A stretch of DNA of 64,000 nucleotides from Pseudomonas sp. R5(2019) (lineage in GTDB: Bacteria > Pseudomonadota > Gammaproteobacteria > Pseudomonadales > Pseudomonadaceae). Position 1 is the first letter of the stretch. The number at the start of each line of letters is the position of its first letter. The DNA is taken from the NCBI RefSeq assembly GCF_009905435.1, contig NZ_JAAAMT010000002.1:1-64000 (forward strand), read 5' to 3'. Of the stretch, positions 28,007-34,857 are shown in pieces. Under the pieces are notes generated by a model, which was given only the letters and a program-made list of their open reading frames with translations, was not told the DNA's origin and did no database searches. Both the position numbers and the translations under genes were made by a program.

Positions 28007-28912
28007 TCAGATTTTCCGCTCGTTGCTGATTCCGTGGGGTACATGACCGGTCGCGACCACGCCCAGCGCCAGTTCGCAGTGCCCGGGCTGGTCGTCGAAA
28101 AACACGTCGGCGGCGAATGCTTCGAGGAACGCGGCCTTTTCCAGCCCTCCCAGAAACAGCGATTCGTCCAGCCGAATATCCCACTCGCGCAAGGTCCGGA
28201 TCACCCGCTCATGAGCCGGTGCCGAGCGGGCTGTGACCAGCGCGGTGCGGATCGGGCAGGTACCCTCGGGGAATTCTTTCTGCAGCACATTGAGCGCCGC
28301 CAGAAACGGCTTGAACGGGCCGCCCGGCAATGGCCGCCGAGCCGATTCGCGCTCATTGGCCTGAAAGGCTTCCAGCCCATCCAGTTGATAGACCCGCTCG
28401 GACTCATCGGAAAACAGCACCGCATCGCCATCGAAAGCAATCCGCAGCTCCGCGCTGTCAGCACGGCGGGCACCGCCGGACAAAATGGTCGCCGCTGCGA
28501 AACCGTTGTCCAGGGCGCTGCGTACATCTTCGGCATCGGTGGACAGAAACAGGTGACAGCCAAATGCCGACAGGTACGGATAAGGGCTACGCCCACCGAC
28601 GAACGCAGCACGGGAAATGCCCAGCCCATGGTGCTGGATGGAGTTGAACACGCGCAGGCCGGTGTCGGCGCTATTACGCGAGACCAGTACCACTTCCACG
28701 CGCGCCTGGCCCAGCCGGGCATTGAGGCTGAGCAATTTTTCCACCAGCAGATAGGCATCACCGGGCTCGAGGATTTCGTCCTCATGCTCGATCTGGTACT
28801 GGCGGTAGGCCTCTACCCCTTCGGTCAGATAGACCCGATGGCTTTCACTCAAGTCGAACAGCGCACGCGACGAAATCGCGACGACCAGCTTGTCCCCCAA
28901 CCCCTTGCCCAT
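28007..28912 (-). CDS. Cytosolic 5'-nucleotidase I family protein
   Basis: 301 residues of the 5'-nucleotidase family related to eukaryotic cN-I. It is expected to dephosphorylate nucleoside monophosphates in the cytosol. Visible HAD-like elements are IAFDGDAVLFSDESE (catalytic aspartates) and DVFFDDQPGHCE near the C-terminus. No signal peptide. It is divergent from the PilZ-like gene and monocistronic. Preferred substrate cannot be told from sequence. Confidence 0.85.
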   Translation of the reverse strand: MGKGLGDKLVVAISSRALFDLSESHRVYLTEGVEAYRQYQIEHEDEILEPGDAYLLVEKLLSLNARLGQARVEVVLVSRNSADTGLRVFNSIQHHGLGISRAAFVGGRSPYPYLSAFGCHLFLSTDAEDVRSALDNGFAAATILSGGARRADSAELRIAFDGDAVLFSDESERVYQLDGLEAFQANERESARRPLPGGPFKPFLAALNVLQKEFPEGTCPIRTALVTARSAPAHERVIRTLREWDIRLDESLFLGGLEKAAFLEAFAADVFFDDQPGHCELALGVVATGHVPHGISNERKI

Positions 28913-29102
28913 ATCACCGATTCCCCTGCCTTATATGCCGATGCCCACATGGTAGCTGGTCAGGTGCTCGACGGGCCGCCTTGTCGAGCGCATCGGTCAG
29001 CGCGCCAGCAGAGCCTGATCTATATTCAAATCAGTGTGTTCCATTTCGCTCACTACACTCACATCAGGACAGTCAGAAAGTCGACGCTCGGAGTCGGTGT
29101 TC

Positions 29103-29561
29103 ATGAATCGTTTTCTACCCCATCCCTTCGATGTTCCCGTGGTATTGAGCCCCCGTAAATGCTCAAGTCTTTCCCGGCAACGGCTGCACACGATCAGCCT
29201 GGGTGGCGTGGCCTGCAATCATTACCGTGCCTACCGGCGCGGCACCGCCATCGATATGGCCATACCCAGCCTTGGCGAAGACACCCACTACCCGGGTTAT
29301 GTGGCCTGGTGCTACAAACTCGACGAAGGCTACCTGATCGGCATCGCCTTTACCGACGAACAGACGTTGTTCGGCGCGCGCATGGGCGAGCAGGTGTGCC
29401 AGATCAAGCATTACTGCGAGCAGCATGCCCAGCTCGATGGCAGCGACGACGCAGCCATCGCCGCCCTCGCCCAGGAATGGGTCGAGCATCACGCCGTCGA
29501 GTTTTCCCATGCCAGTCTCAGCCTGATTCAGGAAGAAGCACCGCCGCCGCTACAACTTTAG
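29103..29561 (+). CDS. PilZ-like domain protein
   Basis: 152 residues resembling PilZ-domain proteins, which bind cyclic di-GMP. An RQR near residue 24 stands where the RxxxR motif is expected, and TISLGG replaces the usual D/NxSxxG. The first acidic position is therefore Thr. Binding to c-di-GMP is uncertain. The ATG at 29103 has GGAG 8 nt upstream. It lies 158 bp before aroF with no obvious functional link. Confidence 0.6.
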   Translation: MNRFLPHPFDVPVVLSPRKCSSLSRQRLHTISLGGVACNHYRAYRRGTAIDMAIPSLGEDTHYPGYVAWCYKLDEGYLIGIAFTDEQTLFGARMGEQVCQIKHYCEQHAQLDGSDDAAIAALAQEWVEHHAVEFSHASLSLIQEEAPPPLQL

Positions 29562-29719
29562 TGGCCCAAACGTGCCGCAAAGGCACGAAACCGGGCGCCC
29601 CCCATTGTCCGCCCCGGTGTAACGCGCTAAGGTTCCGATCCCCGCTGCGCTCAATCATGCTGCGCTCCGCCGCGCGGGGATCGCTGGCGGCCGGCACCCG
29701 TGACCTGACGAGTAACACG

Positions 29720-30796
29720 ATGGCTGATTTACCGATCGACGACCTTAACGTTGCCTCCAACGAGACCCTGATCACCCCCGATCAGCTCAAGAAGGAAATT
29801 CCCCTGAGCGCCACTGCGCTGCAGACCGTGACCGGTGGTCGCGAAGTCGTGCGCAATATTCTTGATGGCAAGGATCATCGCCTGTTCGTCGTGGTCGGCC
29901 CGTGCTCGATCCATGACATCAAGGCCGCTCATGAATACGCCGACCGGCTCAAGGCGCTGGCCGAAGAAGTCAGCGACACGCTCTATCTGGTGATGCGCGT
30001 CTACTTTGAAAAGCCGCGTACCACTGTGGGCTGGAAAGGCCTGATCAACGACCCGTACCTGGACGACTCGTTCAAGATCCAGGACGGCCTGCACATTGGT
30101 CGCCAGCTGCTGCTGGACCTGGCCGAAAAGGGCCTGCCGACCGCTACCGAAGCCCTGGACCCGATTTCCCCGCAGTACCTGCAAGACCTGATCAGCTGGT
30201 CGGCCATTGGCGCGCGCACCACCGAATCCCAGACCCACCGCGAGATGGCCTCCGGCCTGTCTTCGGCGGTCGGCTTCAAGAACGGCACCGACGGCGGCCT
30301 GACCGTTGCCATCAATGCCCTGCAGTCGGTTTCCAGCCCGCACCGTTTCCTGGGCATCAACCAGGAAGGTGGCGTGTCCATCGTCACCACCAAAGGCAAT
30401 GCCTACGGTCACGTGGTGCTGCGTGGTGGCAACGGTAAGCCGAACTATGACTCGGTCAGCGTTGCGCTGTGCGAGCAGGCCCTGAAAAAGGCCGGCATTC
30501 GTCCGAACATCATGGTCGACTGCAGCCACGCCAACTCCAACAAGGACCCGGCCTTGCAACCGCTGGTGATGGAAAACGTCGCCAACCAGATCCTGGAAGG
30601 CAACCAGTCGATCATCGGCCTGATGGTCGAGAGCCATCTGAACTGGGGTGCCCAGTCGATTCCGAAAAACCTGGACGACCTGCAATACGGCGTCTCCATC
30701 ACCGATGCCTGCATCGACTGGACGGCGACCGAAACCACCTTGCGCAGCATGCATGCCAAGCTCAAGGATGTGCTGCCCAAGCGCGCCCGCGGCTAA
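29720..30796 (+). CDS. aroF: 3-deoxy-7-phosphoheptulonate (DAHP) synthase, class I
   Basis: 358 residues. It condenses phosphoenolpyruvate and erythrose-4-phosphate in the first step of the shikimate pathway. Motifs are VVGPCSIHD, the KPRTTVGWKG loop, GARTTESQTHRE and VDCSHANSNKD. The central segment TEALDPISPQYLQDLISWSA and the SHANSNKD region look more like E. coli AroF (tyrosine-sensitive) than AroG, which is the basis for the symbol; the effector is not proven. A strong terminator follows 19 bp after the stop. Confidence 0.92.
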   Translation: MADLPIDDLNVASNETLITPDQLKKEIPLSATALQTVTGGREVVRNILDGKDHRLFVVVGPCSIHDIKAAHEYADRLKALAEEVSDTLYLVMRVYFEKPRTTVGWKGLINDPYLDDSFKIQDGLHIGRQLLLDLAEKGLPTATEALDPISPQYLQDLISWSAIGARTTESQTHREMASGLSSAVGFKNGTDGGLTVAINALQSVSSPHRFLGINQEGGVSIVTTKGNAYGHVVLRGGNGKPNYDSVSVALCEQALKKAGIRPNIMVDCSHANSNKDPALQPLVMENVANQILEGNQSIIGLMVESHLNWGAQSIPKNLDDLQYGVSITDACIDWTATETTLRSMHAKLKDVLPKRARG

Positions 30797-30815
30797 AAGC
30801 CGATCAAGCACACAC

Positions 30816-30845
30816 AAAAACGCCGGGCATCGCCCGGCGTTTTTG
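30816..30845. terminator. Bidirectional intrinsic terminator between aroF and the GNAT gene
   Basis: AAAAACGCCGGGC-ATC-GCCCGGCGTTTTT forms an 8-bp GC stem flanked by A- and T-runs, so it can end transcripts from both convergent genes. Confidence 0.92.
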
Positions 30846-30890
30846 TTTGAAGCGTTTCAACCCCGCTGCCAACGCAACAAGGTCGAGAGT

Positions 30891-31172
30891 TCAGATTTTT
30901 GCCGAATGGCGCTGGTGACGTTCCATGTAACGCTCGACATAGGAGCACGACGGAATCACCGTGTAGCCCATGCTGTCGGCATACTCCAGTGCCTGCTCGG
31001 TGAGTGCCGCGGCAATGCCCCGGCCTCGCAGCGCGTTGGGTACGAAGGTACGGTAAATATCCAATGTCTGCTTCCCCAGATCCATATAGGTCAGATAGGC
31101 ACGATGACCGTCGACATTGGTCTCGAATTGATGACTAGCCTGGTCATGGTGGATGGACAACGCCTCGCTCAT
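30891..31172 (-). CDS. Small GNAT-type N-acetyltransferase
   Basis: 93 residues of the short Gcn5-like family (YjdJ/GtlP type). The acetyl-CoA pyrophosphate-loop motif appears as NALRGRGIAAALTEQAL. The rest of the fold (IYRTFVP strand, PSCSYVERYMERH) matches this minimal family. Substrate unknown. The ATG at 31172 has GAGGAG about 8 nt upstream; a GTG one codon earlier is possible. Confidence 0.85.
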   Translation of the reverse strand: MSEALSIHHDQASHQFETNVDGHRAYLTYMDLGKQTLDIYRTFVPNALRGRGIAAALTEQALEYADSMGYTVIPSCSYVERYMERHQRHSAKI

Positions 31173-31299
31173 CACTGCTCCTCGCGGGTCTTGTAATCTG
31201 ACCCCTACCTTACCGATGTTTTGCCGGCGAAGGAACCTCTACGCCACCCCGTGCCTGTTTCGACACTGAAAACCGCCAAGTCGTTCTCTTCAAAATGTG

Positions 31300-31609
31300 C
31301 ACGTACCAAATAGTAGGCGCCAATCCTGCCAACGCTCAAGACATCGATCAACAAATCTCGGATTTGAGACAGCCGAATATCCGAGCCCGAGGTTCGGCAA
31401 GAGGGCCTGTTGTTGTGCAGGGGCAAGACGAACTCTGGCAACTAAAGTCACGAGAAGTTCACAAAAAACAACAACAAACTGCTTGCCCTCGCAGGCCAGC
31501 CCGAAGAATAGCAGCGGATTGCTTATTGCCACCCTCAAGTATTCGCCAACACAGCGGTGGCGTTTGGCTCCACGTAACAGGGATTGAACCAGCCGGTTGC
31601 TGGTTTTTT
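31300..31609 (+). ncRNA. Candidate small RNA ending at the orphan terminator
   Basis: The start is a guess; only the 3' end is supported. A perfect terminator stem ends at 31609 with no protein gene upstream on that strand. About 110 bp earlier lies AAAAAACAACAACAAAC, which contains the AANAANAA pattern bound by Hfq-Crc in Pseudomonas CrcZ/CrcY RNAs. A single such tract is weaker than the several in CrcZ. Confidence 0.3.
31587..31609 (+). terminator. Orphan intrinsic terminator
   Basis: AACCAGC-CGGTT-GCTGGTT followed by TTTT gives a 7-bp stem, 5-nt loop and U-tract on the plus strand. No annotated plus-strand gene precedes it within 790 bp; the last, aroF, already has its own terminator. Confidence 0.75.
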
Positions 31610-31674
31610 GCTCAAGGTGTTCAATCACTAGTGCAAAAAGCGTAGATTTTTTCGCAGTTCTTGCGCTCAGTCAG

Positions 31675-31702
31675 TTTACTTACTACAAGTAATGGGTACT
31701 AT
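31675..31702 (+). promoter_or_regulatory. Probable sigma-70 promoter of oprI
   Basis: TTTACT (31675-31680), a 16-bp spacer, and TACTAT (31697-31702). It lies about 60 bp upstream of the SD of a gene known to be very strongly expressed. Neither hexamer is perfect. Confidence 0.4.
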
Positions 31703-31768
31703 GTACGCCGGCTATTTTCTCACTCACGAGAGATGGCTATTAATAGAAAGTCCTTGAAGGGGAACACG

Positions 31769-32020
31769 ATGAACAACGTTCTGAAATTCTCTGCTCTGGC
31801 TCTGGCCGCAGTTCTGGCTACCGGTTGCAGCAGCGTATCTAAAGAAACCGAAGCTCGCCTGACTGCTACCGAAGACGCAGCAGCTCGTGCACAAGCTCGT
31901 GCTGACGAAGCGTATCGCAAAGCTGATGAAGCTCTGGCTGCAGCTCAAAAAGCTCAACAGACTGCTGACGAAGCTAACGAGCGCGCTCTGCGTATGCTGG
32001 AAAAAGCTAGCCGCAAGTAA
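31769..32020 (+). CDS. oprI: Major outer-membrane lipoprotein OprI
   Basis: 83 residues. Signal peptide with lipobox LATGC (Cys20 lipidated), then a mature coiled coil rich in Ala, Arg and Glu with heptad spacing ([20 protein letters not shown]), ending in Lys as expected for peptidoglycan attachment. It is the Pseudomonas counterpart of Braun's lipoprotein. SD GAAGGGG stands 7 nt upstream. Codon use (GCT, CGT, GAA) is biased as in highly expressed genes and unlike its GC-rich neighbours. An L,D-transpeptidase gene faces it across a shared terminator. Confidence 0.97.
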   Translation: MNNVLKFSALALAAVLATGCSSVSKETEARLTATEDAAARAQARADEAYRKADEALAAAQKAQQTADEANERALRMLEKASRK

Positions 32021-32040
32021 TAATCCTTCGGGGTTATTGC

Positions 32041-32079
32041 AAAAAAAAAAGCCGATCCATTCGTGGGTCGGCTTTTTTA
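32041..32079. terminator. Bidirectional terminator between oprI and the L,D-transpeptidase
   Basis: A run of ten A, then GCCGATCCA-TTCG-TGGGTCGGC and TTTTTT. The stem with flanking A- and T-runs can serve both convergent genes. Confidence 0.9.
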
Positions 32080-32148
32080 TTGGGCGCTGGACTTAATTCA
32101 GCGCCAAGGCCTCTCACCCGGCTCACGGGCCAGAGGCTGACAAGGCAG

Positions 32149-33114
32149 TTACTCCAACTCGACCGGCGCGCTCGAAATCATCGGCGCCTGGCCCGGTACA
32201 GCAATCTCGACCGGCATGCCATCTTCGGCAGCAATCACGTCACGTACCAGGTCCCAGTTCATTTGCAGGTTCTCGCCCAGATCCTTGCGGCTGAGCAAGG
32301 CATTGATCACTGCGGTGTGTTTATCCACCACCGATGGGTCACCCTTGTCGTCCAGCGGAGTGTGCGCTTCCAAGTAGACCTTGCCGCCGCTCACACCGAA
32401 CTTGTAGGGTTCGTTGATGATGCGCACCGGCGTGCCGACCGGGGCCATGCCCGCCAGTTCCAGCACGTTGTTGTTGAACATGCGGAAGCAACCGTGGCTG
32501 GTGCGCATGCCGATGCCAAACTTCTTGTTCGAGCCGTGAATCAGGTAGCCCGGTAAGCCCAGGGTGAACTTGAACGGCCCCAGCGGGTTATCCGGGCCGG
32601 CCGGGACCACGCTTGGCAGCGGGTCGCCGTCAGCCGCGTGCTCGGCACGGATGGAGGCCGGCGGCGTCCAGCTCGGGTTCGGGGTCTTGGCCGCGACCCT
32701 GGTTTGCGCAATCGGCGAACCCCAGCCTTCGCGACCAATGCCCAGCGGGTAGGTATGCACCACGTTCTGGCCTTTGGGGAAGTAGTACATCCGGTATTCA
32801 GCCAGGTTGATCACGATGCCTTCACGTGGGCCCGGCGGCAGGATGAAGCGGGTCGGCAGGATGATTTCGGAGCCGGCGCCCGGCAGCCAGGCGTCGACAC
32901 CCGGGTTGGCTGCTACCATTTCCAGATAGCCAAGGTCGTTGGCGGTACCGATGTCGGCAAAAGTATCTTCATACTTGGCCTGGATCGTCTGGATCTGGCC
33001 AACGATGTCCTCGCCAGGAGGCGGCAGAGGAAGCTCCAGGGCCGATGCAGAACCTGTCGCGAACAAAGCGGCCACGGAAAGGCAACGGGTAACGGCGGAA
33101 AAACGCGGCAACAT
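32149..33114 (-). CDS. L,D-transpeptidase (ErfK/YbiS/YcfS/YnhG family)
   Basis: 321 residues with a signal peptide (cleavage near ASA/LEL), a LysM-like segment (about 60-85, GSEIILPTRF) and a YkuD catalytic domain with HGSNKKFGIG and the active-site Cys in RTSHGCFRM. Such periplasmic enzymes either crosslink peptidoglycan or attach Braun-type lipoprotein to it. Its position opposite oprI makes the second role attractive (inference). The ATG at 33114 is preceded by AAGGA about 10 nt upstream; a TTG 6 codons earlier is less likely. Confidence 0.9.
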   Translation of the reverse strand: MLPRFSAVTRCLSVAALFATGSASALELPLPPPGEDIVGQIQTIQAKYEDTFADIGTANDLGYLEMVAANPGVDAWLPGAGSEIILPTRFILPPGPREGIVINLAEYRMYYFPKGQNVVHTYPLGIGREGWGSPIAQTRVAAKTPNPSWTPPASIRAEHAADGDPLPSVVPAGPDNPLGPFKFTLGLPGYLIHGSNKKFGIGMRTSHGCFRMFNNNVLELAGMAPVGTPVRIINEPYKFGVSGGKVYLEAHTPLDDKGDPSVVDKHTAVINALLSRKDLGENLQMNWDLVRDVIAAEDGMPVEIAVPGQAPMISSAPVELE

Positions 33115-33218
33115 CCGGAAAATCCTTCGCAAATTCGATTAAGTCAAGGCATCGATTGTACACCGCCATCCGAAAATTCGGGAGGTGCACTGCCGCGCCG
33201 CCCATTCGGCGCCGCTGA

Positions 33219-33500
33219 TCAGAGCTCAGGCCAGATAGGCCGGGTGCCGCGCCGTTGCGCGTCGAGGATGGCGCGACACAGTTTGCATAACCGTTTGTCG
33301 CGATAAATGGCAGACTCCACGCCCAACCAGCGTGGTTGAGCGGGCAGCAGGGTCCCGCACAATGTGCGGTCGGCCGAGCCCCCGAGTTCCAGTTGACGTG
33401 CGACCAGGTGCACCCTCACCTCCTGACAGGCGAACAGGTCCAGCTGCTCGTCAGGTTCGATCAGTTTGTAGGCGTAAAGGGACCAGGCGGGACGCGACAT
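33219..33500 (-). CDS. Small hypothetical protein with a CxxC motif
   Basis: 93 residues, no family recognised. It has a CKLC-type pair near residues 72-75 (RLCKLCRAIL), and a further Cys in LFACQE and in TLCGTLL, so metal binding is conceivable. No signal peptide or membrane segment. The ATG at 33500 has GGAGCCC about 6 nt upstream. It lies between tesA and the L,D-transpeptidase on the same strand, 56 bp after the tesA stop, and may be co-transcribed with tesA. Confidence 0.65.
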   Translation of the reverse strand: MSRPAWSLYAYKLIEPDEQLDLFACQEVRVHLVARQLELGGSADRTLCGTLLPAQPRWLGVESAIYRDKRLCKLCRAILDAQRRGTRPIWPEL

Positions 33501-33556
33501 CGAGGGCTCCAGATCGGGGGGCGCCACCTTAGCCCAAAGCCGGTCCATAGAAAAGC

Positions 33557-34162
33557 TCAAAGCAGCGGTTTTAGCGTCGGCCAGACATTTTCCAGCAACT
33601 TGCCCTGCGCCCCCTGGGCGGGATGAATACCGTCGGCCTGCATCAGCTCCGGCACGCCACCGACCCCTTCGAGAAAAAACGGCACCCACGGCAGTTTTTT
33701 ATCGAAGGCCAGCTGTTTGTAGACACCGGCAAAGGCCTGGGTATAGCGCGCGCCGTAATTGGGTGGCAGTTGCATGCCCAGCAGCAAGACCTTGGCGCCC
33801 GCCTCCCGGGAGCGATCCACCATCGAGGCAAGATTTTGTTGCAATTGCGCTGGCTGTTGGCCACGAAGGCCATCGTTGCCTCCCAGCTCAAGGATCACCA
33901 GGCTCGGCTTATGCTCGGCAAGCAGCGCCGGCAGCCGCGCCTGGCCCCCGGCGCTGGTGTCGCCGCTGATGGAGGCATTGACCACCTTATCGTCGAAACC
34001 CTCGGTTTCAAGGCGTTGCTGCAGTAACGCGACCCACCCCTGGCGGGTATCCAGGCCGAAAGCCGCGCTGATACTATCGCCAACGACCAGGACGGTCCCC
34101 GCCGCTGCGCCTTGGGCCAGGCACAGCATGGCCAGACCGGCACTCACTAACCACACTCGCAT
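33557..34162 (-). CDS. tesA: Periplasmic SGNH esterase TesA (arylesterase/acyl-CoA thioesterase I)
   Basis: 201 residues, the usual length. Signal peptide (about 1-21), then SGNH-hydrolase blocks: VVGDSISAAFG (catalytic Ser), GDTSAGG (Gly), ELGGNDGLRG (Asn) and DGIHP (Asp/His). It hydrolyses fatty esters and thioesters in the periplasm. Divergent from ybbA with only 11 bp between the two start codons, the same tesA-ybbA-ybbP arrangement as in E. coli. Confidence 0.94.
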   Translation of the reverse strand: MRVWLVSAGLAMLCLAQGAAAGTVLVVGDSISAAFGLDTRQGWVALLQQRLETEGFDDKVVNASISGDTSAGGQARLPALLAEHKPSLVILELGGNDGLRGQQPAQLQQNLASMVDRSREAGAKVLLLGMQLPPNYGARYTQAFAGVYKQLAFDKKLPWVPFFLEGVGGVPELMQADGIHPAQGAQGKLLENVWPTLKPLL

Positions 34163-34173
34163 ACGGACTCTCC

Positions 34174-34857
34174 ATGGGCGCAAGCATTCTCACTGCGCGG
34201 AACCTTAGCAAAGTGGTTCCCAGCGCGGAAGGCGATCTGACCATTCTGCACTCACTCTCGCTGGAATTGGCCCGAGGCGACAGCCTGGCCATTGTCGGCG
34301 CCTCGGGCTCGGGCAAGTCGACCCTGCTCGGTCTATTGGCTGGCCTCGACCTGCCCAGCGTTGGCGCGGTGGTTCTGGCCGGCAACGACCTGAGCACTCT
34401 GGATGAGGACCAACGCGCCCAGGTGCGGGCCGAGCATGTCGGCTTTGTGTTCCAGTCGTTTCAATTGCTCGACAGCCTCAACGCCCTGGAAAACGTCATG
34501 TTGCCGCTGGAGCTCGATGGCCGCAAGGATGCCCGCTCCCAGGCCCGGCACCTGCTGGAGCGCGTGGGCCTGGCCCAGCGCCTGACCCATTCGCCACGCC
34601 AGCTGTCCGGTGGTGAGCAACAGCGCGTCGCCATCGCCCGGGCTTTTGCCGCCGAGCCGTCGGTGCTGTTCGCCGACGAGCCGACCGGCAATCTCGACAG
34701 CCACACGGGCGAACGCATCAGCGATCTGCTGTTCGAACTGAACAAGGAACGCGGCACCACCCTGGTGCTGGTGACCCATGACGAGCGACTGGCGCACCGC
34801 TGCCATCGCCAGATCCGCCTGGACGCCGGCCGCCTGGTCGGCCCTCTGGAGCCCTGA
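34174..34857 (+). CDS. ybbA: ABC transporter ATP-binding protein YbbA
   Basis: 227 residues of the LolD/MacB-type ATPase family. Walker A GASGSGKST, Q-loop FVFQSFQLL, signature LSGGEQQR, Walker B VLFADEPTG, and H-loop LVTHD are all intact. It energises the membrane protein YbbP, encoded next with a one-base stop/start overlap. The start codon has no recognisable SD; its upstream bases are shared with tesA's ribosome site on the other strand. Confidence 0.93.
   Translation: MGASILTARNLSKVVPSAEGDLTILHSLSLELARGDSLAIVGASGSGKSTLLGLLAGLDLPSVGAVVLAGNDLSTLDEDQRAQVRAEHVGFVFQSFQLLDSLNALENVMLPLELDGRKDARSQARHLLERVGLAQRLTHSPRQLSGGEQQRVAIARAFAAEPSVLFADEPTGNLDSHTGERISDLLFELNKERGTTLVLVTHDERLAHRCHRQIRLDAGRLVGPLEP

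Larger units (their letters stand above)
31173..31768. other. Intergenic region upstream of oprI, no protein gene seen
   Basis: About 596 bp. Short open frames here lack ribosome sites and family resemblance. It contains an AAC-repeat tract (31463-31479), an orphan plus-strand terminator (31587-31609) and the probable oprI promoter (31675-31702). Confidence 0.65.

Noticed and set aside
29571..29587. CGTGCC/GGCACG hairpin after the PilZ-like gene
   Set aside because: A 6-bp stem without a T-tract is too weak to call a terminator.
31205..31645. Overlapping small open frames upstream of oprI
   Set aside because: No ribosome sites, no codon bias like neighbours, and frames on both strands of about equal quality. 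An RNA gene is a better hypothesis.
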